Shown here in pieces: positions 1-10,415 of a stretch of DNA of 64,000 nucleotides. The notes beneath the pieces were generated by a model, which was not told the DNA's origin, made no database searches, and saw only the letters and a list, made by a program, of their open reading frames with translations. Where the stretch lies: the NCBI RefSeq assembly GCF_025024155.1, contig NW_026251724.1:124001-188000 (forward strand), given 5' to 3'. How positions within the stretch are numbered: the stretch's first letter is position 1; each line of letters opens with the position of its first letter. The position numbers and the translations under genes are program-made. The stretch is from Gamsiella multidivaricata (Eukaryota > Mortierellomycota > Mortierellomycetes > Mortierellales > Mortierellaceae).

Positions 1-921
1 TCACTTCTTCACACTATCAGGTACGAATCTGGGTTTATTTTCCAGCACGAACTCGTCCAAGAGTACGACTACTTCTGGCGAGTGGAGCCAGGCGTCTCCT
101 TCTCGTGCGACCTCGACTTTGATCCCTTCATGGTCATGAAGACCAAAAAATACAAATATGGTACGATGTCGCTTGCCAGATTTTTCTATCAGCAGCGTTG
201 GAAAGCATGGACTAAGCAGTTGATTTTTTTTATTGCACCGCAGGATTTGCAATTGCCCTGCCAGAGTATGTGGATACAATCCCAACGCTCTGGGAGAACG
301 TCAGGCACTTCATGCAGACCTACCCAGAGCACATCTCCAAGAGGAACTCCCTTGAGTGGATCAGCTACGACAAAGGCGAGACATACAATAACTGTCATTT
401 CTGGTATGAACACTACAGCAATAACAATAACAAAAAAAAAAAAAAAAAAAAAAAAGTATGCTTCATGATGCAAACACATCCTTTTGTAGTAAGAGTGCCT
501 TCTTGTTGTGTGTGTGTGCCTTAGGTCAAATTTTGAGATCGTCGATCTCTCCTTCTTCAGGTCCAAGGCCTACATGGACTTTTTCAACCTACTTGACAAA
601 ACGGGTGGATTTTTCTATGAGCGCTGGGGCGATGCACCTGTACACTCTATTGCTGCAGCCCTGATGCTAGATAGGCGGGAAATTCATTTTTTCAACGAGA
701 TCGGGTATCGCCACGAGATGTACGAGCACTGTCCAGAGAGCCCTGCGCTCCAGCTGAAGTGCGCTTGCGATCCCAAGGACAACGTTGGTAAGTGCCTCTC
801 TTAAGATTCTCAGGGTAAAAATAACCGAATAGGTCGTTGAATAACCATGGCTTTGTATGGCGTTGCTGCCAATGTAGATTGGGTCCAGTTCTCCTGTCTT
901 CGTCGATTCCTGGAAACATAG
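1..921 (+). CDS. GT15 alpha-1,2-mannosyltransferase (KRE2/MNT1 family), 3' part
   Basis: Type II Golgi enzyme family that transfers alpha-1,2-mannose from GDP-mannose onto O- and N-linked glycans of secreted and wall proteins. The window opens inside the gene, so the N-terminal anchor and stem are missing. Rebuilt exons are <1-160, 244-403, 525-787 and 878-921; all junctions are GT-AG and keep frame. Family landmarks in order are [16 protein letters not shown], the YNNCHFWSNFEI block that surrounds the proposed catalytic glutamate in Kre2/Mnt1, [31 protein letters not shown], and a Cys-rich end where CACDPKDNV joins DWVQFSC across the last intron. Intron 2 (404-524) holds a run of 24 A (432-455). 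Family assignment is firm; which paralogue (KRE2, KTR) cannot be decided. Confidence 0.92.
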
Positions 922-1553
922 ACAGACACACAGATAAAAGAATAATAAATCATAATAGCGATTACATCCTCGTCTTTATGTGCCATTGCATACATCGGAA
1001 ATATCTTAAGAGCTGAAACGGTACGAAGAAATAAAAATAAAATAATAGAGACAGTAAGGTGAACGAGTTACTGTGAGGACCCGATACGCGGACGGATATT
1101 TCCTCGAGGACAGTACTCTTTCATTACAGTGGTCCAAACAGATCCTGATGTTCACCATGACACAAAGTTGTGGGTTCATCTGTGCGTCCTCCATTTTGGG
1201 TGGGGATGAAAGTAGTGGATCGCGAAGAAGAGTGGGTATCTGCATCAGATTCCACCTTCCATTCTCAACTGCTCGCGCCCATAACTTTAATTCACGCCCT
1301 GAGGTTCAGCATTTGGCATGTTGTATGGCGGTAGCATGCGTATCTTGCGGGTACGGTATTTTCGATAGAGCCTCCGAATGCCAGTGCTAATGCCGACCCC
1401 TTGACAAACAAAAACCTCTTCAGCCCTTGAACTGGCCATCATACGTATTCTCTTGCTGCCCTAACCGTCACATCAGCTACTCTCTTGCAACACTGAGAAC
1501 GAACAAACGAACGAAAGCAGAAACGACAAGGACCACAGGAGAGCAGCACAACC
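922..1553. other. Intergenic region
   Basis: Stretch between the mannosyltransferase stop and the next in-frame ATG. The reading frames here look like chance openings: no family resemblance, no sensible splice structure. It presumably holds the 3' UTR of the upstream gene and the promoter of the next one. I see no RNA gene or repeat. Confidence 0.5.
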
Positions 1554-2237
1554 ATGTCATATCGTCTTGCTACGCACCTTACTTCCATTCTTTGCACCTT
1601 GATCATCTCCACAGCCTTGATCTGCTCCGCTATCACGCCGCCTTGTTCCACAGCATCTTCCTCGCCACTGCCCTCATCTGAGTACCTACCCACAAACCGC
1701 TGGGTCTCGCTCCCGAGGTTCTCGCAAGTAGAAGGGCTGAATCCTTCGGACCTATGCTCCTCCTTGAAAACTTCGTCAAAATACTTTTTTTCGTTTCTAT
1801 CAAATACTCGACAAGATCTGTATCACTCCCACAGACATGAATACGAGAAAAGGCCCGAGTATGCATACCATGTCGATTTTGATTATGGTTCCGACAAGTC
1901 CTCCCGAGACAAGTACAACAGGGAGATCTCCTTTCAGATCAAGAGCAATCTCATGAACCGTCATCGCGGCCTCAGAGACAATGAGATGTACTCCAGCGGA
2001 TCCCAGGATAGTCGATACGGAAGTAGTGGGAGTGATCGAAATGGATATCTTTTGCTAAGGCCACATGCAAGCGCTACCTCCTTCAGTTGTGGCCAATTAG
2101 TACCGAGGACTTGGGATCTTAGCGGTCCAAGTGCACGCGGACAAAGTTCCTATGCGCACCAGCACCACTACTGGGACCGGCAGGAGCAGGCCAAGGAATC
2201 CAGCTACCGTCATTTTCCTGGGTGCCGATATAGATGA
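1554..2237 (+). CDS. Hypothetical secreted protein; frame interrupted by TGA
   Basis: Unrecognised. The ATG has a good context (ACC before ATG) and opens a 227-codon frame with an N-terminal hydrophobic stretch that could be a signal peptide (residues about 8-27), followed by a Ser/Tyr/His/Arg/Asp-rich region. The frame stops at TGA 2235-2237, but the same phase continues open with matching composition (Tyr, Ser, His, Asp, Arg) to about 2400 and beyond. I found no intron of sensible length that removes the TGA and keeps frame. It may be a decayed gene, a misread exon boundary, or a real short protein. The ORF 2571-3770 lies in the same phase, so one long broken gene is also possible. Confidence 0.35.
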   Translation: MSYRLATHLTSILCTLIISTALICSAITPPCSTASSSPLPSSEYLPTNRWVSLPRFSQVEGLNPSDLCSSLKTSSKYFFSFLSNTRQDLYHSHRHEYEKRPEYAYHVDFDYGSDKSSRDKYNREISFQIKSNLMNRHRGLRDNEMYSSGSQDSRYGSSGSDRNGYLLLRPHASATSFSCGQLVPRTWDLSGPSARGQSSYAHQHHYWDRQEQAKESSYRHFPGCRYR

Positions 2238-2570
2238 CAGTATGATGACCATCTATATTCCGATCTACTCAGCACCGGCAGCAGTAGCAACCACTTTGGC
2301 AAACATGATAGGACCAACGGCTATAGAGCGCTTTCCAAATCCCAACAGATTTCCTTCATTTCATCTATCACAGAACTTTTTAGCAACATTCGAGTGAAAA
2401 TTGCTTCTCACCATAGCGCCATGCAGAATATCTTGAATTTCATATTATTTTTGGTATGCAACAACTACGATATTCATCTGTGTATCTTAAACACGTATCC
2501 ATTATCGCACCTGGACACATCCCGCAATACACACACCCCACTTGGGGTTGCACCCCATCCGGTTTTGGCC

Positions 2571-3770
2571 ATGCTAGCGTCCAACCTCTTGGTCCGGCTG
2601 AGTCTCTTGGTAGTCCTGTGTCTGGGTGCATTCTATTATCTTGTCACGGTCATGGATCAGCAGCAACAACAGATAGCAGGCGGCCCATCAGGAACTGCTG
2701 GCTCAAATTGGCTGGCGGACAACGGCACTACCCCTAATGCTAGGCCCAGACGGGCTACCAGTATTAGAGGCAGTGCTATACCAATTAGGGACATGCCCAC
2801 ATCTACTAGCGCAAGATCAGGAATAGATGCTATTGTCAGCAACTGGGCTAATGAAGTTTCCGGAATAATAACCGCCGATTCAGGAACATCTAGTTTGGTA
2901 TCAATAGCGACCACAGGACACGAATCTGAGGGTATGGTTGACGCGCTTCCATGTATGTATTGGATAATGAGGTTTCGCTGGAGTGAATATGCGCGTATTG
3001 ACCGCTGCTTAATATATTTTGCTTACTTTACAGATTCATGGACAATGACTACCACTCTTGCGTCGGATATTATCTACGCCCTGATTCGATCCACTAATGC
3101 GGCTATGTTCCTCACCTGTGACTCAGAAAGACCTTGTTCGGCCCCAACTGCACCCACGATTCCTCAGATCACGTTATTCAAACCTCACCAACAGCATGAC
3201 CAAGAACCTGGTGAGAAAAAGAAGGGTATAGCCTCTAATTTCGAGCACAGCCAACTCCAAGAACATAAACGCGACAAGGGCTTTGGTGACAACAACAGCA
3301 ATCGTCAGGACAATAAAGGAAAGATGAAGGCACGATTGGAAGAGGGAGAAGAGAACCAGAGTCTGATCGTTCCCACGTTCGACCATCAGGCTCTCAGGGG
3401 TTTCCAGTACAGGATCCGATCATACCCTCAGAGCGAGAGCGCTGGCGAGTCAAGCAGGTCCAGCTCGCGTCGTCCCAGCGTCGCCTACCCTGCTACGCTA
3501 CCTATCGCACTAACTACGAGAGGGTCACCTTTGCCAGCGTTGAACTCGACATGCACAGAGGATCTATCCTTCCGAATACACTTTTACAACATCGATGCCC
3601 TACGATCCATTCTAGGCTGTCGCCATGGCATCGAAAGGCGGTGCTTTCTGAAACGCGAAAGAGTAAAGCGCCCACATGATGGTTGTCAAAAAGGTATAAC
3701 CCGACGATGCAGATACTTAAGCTCAAATCGTAGAATGAGAGCCCGAGCAGCGCGTCTTGACAGAACCTGA
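2571..3770 (+). CDS. Hypothetical protein with N-terminal signal anchor
   Basis: Unrecognised. Likely start ATG 2571 gives a strongly hydrophobic N-terminus (residues about 3-25, rich in Leu and Val) ending near Tyr-Tyr-Leu-Val, a candidate signal anchor or signal peptide. A Gln run and a Ser/Thr/Gly-rich region follow. A likely intron is 2932-3033 (GTATGG...ACAG, 102 nt); because its length is a multiple of three the frame stays open even unspliced, and translated it looks unlike its surroundings. Exons 2571-2931 and 3034-3770 would give 365 residues. The second half is charged and low in complexity. Another frame at 3400-3680 is also open for about 80 codons, so the 3' end is uncertain. Confidence 0.4.
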   Translation: MLASNLLVRLSLLVVLCLGAFYYLVTVMDQQQQQIAGGPSGTAGSNWLADNGTTPNARPRRATSIRGSAIPIRDMPTSTSARSGIDAIVSNWANEVSGIITADSGTSSLVSIATTGHESEGMVDALPCMYWIMRFRWSEYARIDRCLIYFAYFTDSWTMTTTLASDIIYALIRSTNAAMFLTCDSERPCSAPTAPTIPQITLFKPHQQHDQEPGEKKKGIASNFEHSQLQEHKRDKGFGDNNSNRQDNKGKMKARLEEGEENQSLIVPTFDHQALRGFQYRIRSYPQSESAGESSRSSSRRPSVAYPATLPIALTTRGSPLPALNSTCTEDLSFRIHFYNIDALRSILGCRHGIERRCFLKRERVKRPHDGCQKGITRRCRYLSSNRRMRARAARLDRT

Positions 3771-3900
3771 CTACAAATAAACCTGTCATTGGATTACTGT
3801 TTACATGTATTTTATTTCATTCTATCATTTTTTTATATTATATTCGTTATATGCGTCTGGGTATAATAACAGGCACGGCTATACGTCCCCATAGCCTGCT

Positions 3901-5172
3901 TCATTCTGTGAATCCAACTTGATGGTTGACATCAGATTCAGTTGTTGGACTAGGCACCAGATGGTAGAGGTGCGACGACGAAGGCATGGCCAGCGTTGGT
4001 AACACCGAGCAGGAGATCGAAGCACGAGATTTCGTCCCACGTACACTGCCGAGACTTGAAATGCGGGCTGGCTTGGTAGGTCGAGGCGAGAGCTTGGGCG
4101 GCACCGAGTTTGAGGACGACAATGAAGCGTCCATGTGAGCAGAGTGGCGTCGTAGAGATCCCAACGCTGTCTTCTCAGCGCTAGTGGCCAGATCAGCGCT
4201 GGCAGGGTCCGCTCGCTCCAGCAGTAGTGATGGGTTGGCAGACGAAGGCGAAGACGATAGAGGCGAACTTGTAAAGCAAGGTCCGTTCACGCTCTCGCCT
4301 TCGAGGTTGACGAAATCCTGCCGAGTCTCGAGGCCCGCTGCTTCAAGGACTCGTTCGCGCCCTTCCTCTTCACCGAGCACTCCATTATCATTGTCATCAT
4401 CGTCATCGCACAGGTCACTATCACCATTCCATTGTGGGTCAGCCTTGCGGGTGCCGTTCTTGTAGTAATGCGTGCGGCCTTGTACCAGCATCAGGAGCAT
4501 GTGGCCATGATTAGATTCCTGTTTCGGAGAGGTGTTGTGTTGGTGCTGGGGAATTAAGTGTCGGTGTGGATGCTGCCTCCGTGGCTGGTATTCTTGCTCT
4601 TGTTCTTGCAATAGATTGGCATCGGTGCTGGCTGAGGGGACTTCAGACAGAGCAGCAGTGGGAATTTCGGGTGATGTCGAAGAGGGATTTGACTGCAGCG
4701 GAAGCGGTTCTTCGGTAGCTAGAAGAGTGGGCGAGGGCGAGGCTCTTGAAGAAGCAGGGGTAGTGGGTCTGCTCCACCCTTGCAAAAACTGTGTGGAAGA
4801 GGAGGCTGTGGATCGGCTGTACAGGGACGCCTGGGAGGCGGAGAATGTGAGGGACATGTAGGACGGTTTTGGTGAGAGGAGGGAGGAGGATCTGCTCAGC
4901 AGCTGTGGTGTCGATGGTATGGATAATGAGGATGATTGCTTTTGCAACTTCGTTCGTTGCAGACACCCTCTCAGTCGATTCTGCAGCTGCTTGACTCGCC
5001 ACTCCTCCTGCTCCTGCAGCTCGAGGAGCTGTTGCAGAGGTAGGATGTGATTGTGAGATGCATACAGACCCGGTTGGCTCAGGCAGTGGTCGTCCTCTTT
5101 CCGGATCCGAAGACTGGGGCTTGGGCTGTGATGAGTGTTACCGCCGCTACCACCGTGGCTGTCGAGGTTGCC

Positions 5173-5210
<38 letters not shown>

Positions 5211-7946
5211 CGTCAGAAAGTCCATTATAATTGCTGTAGTTACTAGGTGGCCCTATACGAGGAGAGACGTTGAGATGCGTTCAGTCTCTTGTAGAAACCT
5301 TGGTCACCGGACAAAGACTGGAACATCAAGAAGCCATTGCCCCACGACCCTACTTTCCCCCGCACTATCGCCATCAACACCACCACCGCCACCAATAACA
5401 ACAGCAACAATGGCAGTACCGGCATTATTATCTATAGCCGGCGCTCTCACAATATCTTCATCAGCATTAACATCAACACCATCACCGCAACCATCCGCGA
5501 AAGCTTTCTTGTCAAAAGAGGATGCCACAAGGCATCCAGCCTTCGTCTCGTTATAACCAAATTTATCACTGCCCACATATCCTTCCTTATCTCTGTGCGT
5601 ACTTGTCTTGTTATTGTCCATAGAGTCCGCCCTGGGGGTCGATAGCGCCTTGGTCATCTTGGATCGTGGGTCATGTATCAGACTGGAGTAAACCTCTGCT
5701 GATGTCGCTGTGGAGGCCACAAAAAGGATTCCGCTATCCAGCTGATGCTGCCACTGTGGCCTGGTGGCATAGTTCGCTTGTTCCTCGTGCTGGACCTCGA
5801 TGTCATCATTTCCTTCTTCGCTACTGCCCACGTTACTGCCGTTTTCATACCGCTGGAGTTGTCGCTGCTGCTGCTCAATCGTATCAGTATCCAGGTCTGC
5901 ACTTTTTTTGATGTGTTTGGTCGGTTTATGTGGGACGGTCGTTATCTTCATTGGTCTTTGACTAAGAGACCTCTGGTGGAGCGCACGCACGTCCTGGATC
6001 AGCTTGTCAGAGATCTTTGGCGGTAGATCCAGTTCTGCTGAAACTGAGTCAATTGATCGCTTGCGCTCGGCACGTTCTTTAGCCTTGCGCTGCATTGTCG
6101 CTACGTAAGCAGCGTAGTCCGTATAGCGGACACGCTGCTGGCGGAATCTCCTCGGGATATCCCTCTCTGCAGGCGATTGTAGGCGGCTCCGGGCATCCTT
6201 TAGCATCTCACCAAAGGACTGTTCCTGCTCACTGTCTCCGTTCTCTTCGGCTTCGCTTTTGTCATCGGCGTCATTATCATCAATATCATTATAATCACTG
6301 TCGTCCAAGAAGGATATCGTGTTGCCCTCTGCGATTCCCGTCACTGCGCCCGCCTTGCTACTCTTTAAGAGCTGTGGGGCTACTCCTGCCCCAGGGCTTT
6401 GAAACTCTACTCCCTGGTGGTGCTGATGCAATTGCAGTTGTTGCTTCCAGCGGCGCTGACGGATGCGACAATGCTTCTGCCAGTACGCGTTCCGCTCTGG
6501 ATACCCCGGAAAGTTGGGGTCGTCCGAAAGATGGTGAATCTCGGAATCCGTCGTGAAGACCGAGGCTCGGTCCCAGCGTTCATCGTGATAAATATGGCTA
6601 TTGAGACGCCAGTTTACATATGACATGCTGTTGTTGGGTTCAGGTTCATTCTCAAATGACCGTTGGGTCGTTTGAGGATTGGATTCCTGGAGCGAGAGAG
6701 TGGAACTGTGTGTTCCCTCTTCGTTATCGCTTGATAAGGGTAATGGGGGCTGTAGGAGCTTGAGGTCGGGACTCTCCAGGTTGGAGGGGGAACTACATTG
6801 GAAAGTACTGGGGAGATCGACTGGTGGAAACAGGCCGTCATGTTCAGGGCGTGTGCTTGCGCCTTCAGCATCATGCTCAAATGGACACTCTTGCTGATCT
6901 TGATCAACTTGTTGCGTGGCAGAGGCGGCAATGGGGGCCTTTGCCACGTTACTTTTGTCGTCCCTGGGTGCAGAGAGGATCTTGGGCCGCGTGTCAAGCT
7001 TTGGGAGCTTTGAGAGTAAGCCACGTCTCTTCTTGGGCTGAGATGGTAGGACTTGATGCTGAACCTGTTGCTCCTGTGGGGACTGAGATCGGGATCGTTG
7101 ATCTACATTGTGTGCCGAATGTTCCTGGACGCCAGGCGCACTTGCTGGGAATGGTGGTGGTGTAGCCCGCTTGGATCGAAATGTGCTGGACAAGAACGTA
7201 CCGATTGGAATCTGCAAAGACCTTGTGGAGATTTGTCTCCACTTCCCTCCCTCCTGAGCTCCCTTCCTCTTCGGCTGCTTCACCTTTTCCTTGCTGTGTC
7301 CTTGACCCTGTTTCTGCGCAAAATAGTCATTAGAATGAGGGATCGAGAGGGTGTATTCCTGGTTGAAATCGTGGCACGTCTGCTGCTGAGTACGGGTCTT
7401 CTTGAACATGGATCCGAATTTCGCTCCGATCGTTCTTGTCCGCCCTGCTACTTTGGTCGGGGTGCTGGGAGACATGAGTTCTGGAGAAGATGTGAGGTTC
7501 CGGTCATTATTGAAGAAGGGATTCTGTGGCGAGAAAGCTGGGGTTGAGGGCGTGTTAGGCGAAGGAGGCATTTGCATGTCTGGTGAAGGAGGGCGGGGTG
7601 AGAACGAGGCTGAAGTGGGAGTGTCTTCGCAGGAGGACATCGAGGATTTTTTGTGAAGTGGGGATGTTGCTGTTGATGTCGGGGTACTGGAGATTTCGAG
7701 CTGAGTAACAAGCTCGCAGGAAGGGGTGTCGGATTTATCCAGGTGGACGAAGGAATCCAAGGCGCGGTCTTTGGGATGGTTACTGGGCAAATTACTTTTG
7801 GCCACAGGAAGTATCACAATGCCTGCGGGGACGATGCTGACAGCGGCTCCGGGACGGATGTAGCCTGGTTGCTGACTGCTCTTCCTCCTTGACATCGCAC
7901 GGAAAGGGTTCGGAATTGAGCGACGAAGCACGTTTGAGAGAGGCAT
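3901..7946 (-). CDS. Large Ser/Pro-rich protein of unknown function
   Basis: Unrecognised. Two exons, 7946-5308 and 5233-3901, join in phase across a GT-AG intron (5234-5307) to give 1323 residues. The junction reads VFVR then NYNGLSDDSS, and two long open frames become one. The protein is mostly disordered: Ser/Pro/Thr-rich N-terminus with many SP and TP sites, a basic patch near residues 190-230, an acidic Asp-rich stretch near 550, then a charged, probably helical segment (DYAAYVATMQRKAKERAERK). The second exon starts with a poly-Ser run encoded by AGC repeats and has a second Asp-rich tract. No catalytic domain or membrane segment is visible. A signalling scaffold is possible but is only a guess. 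The start ATG at 7946 could instead be the one 17 codons downstream. Confidence 0.6.
5175..5209. repeat. Trinucleotide repeat (GCT/AGC) coding poly-Ser
   Basis: About 12 GCT units on the plus strand. In the minus-strand gene they read AGC, giving a Ser run just after the splice junction of the 1323-residue protein. It is a likely length-variable site. Confidence 0.8.
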
Positions 7947-10415
7947 ATTCAGCTCACTTGGGCCTAATTTCTAGCGGAGAGATGACTGGTGAAGATAGGA
8001 TGTCAATGACGATGCATATTTGCTGGCGACGGAGAATAAAAGGGAAGGTGGATATAAACGGTGAGGGTGACACATAGCAGTGGGAGGGATAGCTGTATGG
8101 AATCGCTGAATTGACGTTGTCGCGTCGCTATCGTTTGCCTCGCAGCTACATGTGTGGCACAGAGATGAGGAGAACTGTGTCTACGCGTGAGCTCCAGGGG
8201 GATGGAATGGGGGAGAGGGGGAATGGAACGGGGGGCAGGGGCAATGGAATGTGGGTTGTACACATCCAAAGAGAGCAGGGCTGGCACGTACATGCGAATG
8301 GGGCAGGTGGAGTAGGCGGGCGGGCAGGGTTGAGCGTTGAGCATTGAGCGTCGAGGTGTTGTGTGTTGTAGGGGTTATTGCAGGGCCAATTCTCTCCTAG
8401 GAGAGCGAAACCTAATTGCCTCGCGTGTGTGCGCCTCGAAACACTTACGGAAATGCTTAACGCGAACGGCTCTACGCCCATGTGGCCAAGGAATGGGGTA
8501 AGGTGAGAACAAGAGCACGGCACCAGAAAAAAAAAAAGACAGCAGGCGAGGGAGAGAAAGGGGCCTTTAAAAAGCTATCGTGTTGTTGTTGCTGATGTGA
8601 ACCAGGATACGGTATAATGTATTATATGGAGATGTTCTGCTCCATGCGCAGCGCATACGAGTTCCGATTGGTGCTCATTCATCTTTTCAGTAGCATTGTC
8701 CTGAATGCTCCCGTTCTGCTGTAAAACACATCCCATTCCGCTCCCACTCCATCTCATATTTACTTACGTGTTCGCTTGCATCCATACATAAATACCAATA
8801 AATAATAACCAGGCGAGCAACTGCCGAATTGGTTGCGGTCTTGTATGTCGGATCCGTCTCCTTTCCTAAAAAATTAACGAACACACAAATGATTAAAATA
8901 TAGATTTTTTTCCAGGCACACAGACAAATAGATTGCAAAACGAGCAGGTATAGCTTGCTATCACGGCACAGTGATGGTGGCGAAGACACTCAATTGCCTT
9001 TTTACCTACAAAATGCGAAGAAGTAGATGATGAATATGGTATGAAAAGCTCTCTTACTTCCTTTTTCTCGCAGGTGGAGAAGGAAAATAGAGACGAGCGG
9101 CTGTGAGATTATGCGGGAGAAGAGGTAAGAAAAAGAGAATAAAGGGTCAGAAATGGTGTCGGTAGGCTGCACATGTACAACGACATATTCATTCTTAGCG
9201 CACGGTGGCTGCACGTCCACTTTCGTTGTTGATCTTCCCTGCCTCCCTGTTTGCCTCTGCCTTTCTGCCACACATTCATTCATTCGCATCTTTCCGTAAC
9301 AAGATGGCGCACCATGACGCGCGTCTCGGAGGTGTGCTTCCACAGCACCTTGTCCCCCCATTGATCAGCAGATATGTTTTTTCTTTGTTCTCTCTAGAAG
9401 GAAGTTGCACACGCTTCATGATAAAGTTGTCGTTGATTGATGTCGAGGAGCCAGCATGAACAGCGGATCACAAGCAATTATGTCGAAAAGAGGACAATGC
9501 GGTTTGTTAAAGGGGGAAAAAAATGTCAGTAGACAAGGTCACCTGTCTGTTTCCATCTGCCAGCACGCAGGATAGAAACCCATAGAAGTCAAGCGAAAAA
9601 AGGGTCCAGGGGATCATAGAGTGCACAGTTGAAAAGGACATGGCAAACAAATAGGGATGCATCGAATTGCGATGTATGACATTGGCGCCCATTGCTAATG
9701 ACACGCATGCAGCGACCCCGAAAAAACAAAGGGTACAGTAGCGGGATGAGTACCTGTTGTTCGAACAGGAAATTGAAACTAAAGGTGCACAATAAACGTT
9801 GTCAGCCTTCCATCCTCATTCTTTCACTTTGTTCTCTTTGTGCACACACTATCTGCGTGTGTACTCCATCTCATCTAGCGGTCTCAGAGAATCGCGAATA
9901 TGACGAGATACATTCTGATCCATTTAAAAATCTTGATCTTTTTTTTTTCTCCCAGCACCCCATCGGCCATGCTTCCCAAAAATAAAAAAGTGATTAGACT
10001 GTCAGCTGTCGGCCGACTACCGGTATGCATGCACGCCTATACCGTCTTCGTGTGACATGTCGTGTGCTCATGTCCTATCGCTTCTCACATGCACAAACCG
10101 TATGCACAAAGCTAAAGCCTCTGTGTTCCCAATGGAGCGCGGAGTACTCATTCCACCAACAGCGTTACGAAACCTTATTTGCCTCCCTTGTATATACTTC
10201 ACTGTTGTGTAATGTGAGGGCCGTGCCTGAGGAGGACAGTGCACCCTGATGTCCATCTATTCGCATCCCTCGGGGGAGCAGGAGCGTGTTTTGCTCATCA
10301 AAAGTATTGGCTACATTGTCCAAAACAAAACACGAAGCATAGCATCTGAACACTAGCTTTTCTAAATCGTGTTTTTTTAATTATACGTATTCTTGTTCTC
10401 GATCTTTCGGTGCAA
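7947..10415. other. Intergenic region, about 2.5 kb
   Basis: Upstream of one minus-strand gene and downstream of another. Frames here are short, compositionally biased and lack consistent splice signals. 8190-8330 is G-rich on the plus strand, and there are scattered A/T runs (for example 9939-9950). I see no RNA gene, conserved coding motif or mobile element. Confidence 0.5.

Noticed and set aside
5047..7656. Several plus-strand ORFs of 80-170 codons
   Set aside because: Shadows of the Ser-rich minus-strand gene; low-complexity reading of AGC and TCN codons in other frames.
8821..8860. tRNA-like GGTTGCGG...TCGGATCC segment
   Set aside because: No cloverleaf can be folded and there is no A-box at the right distance.
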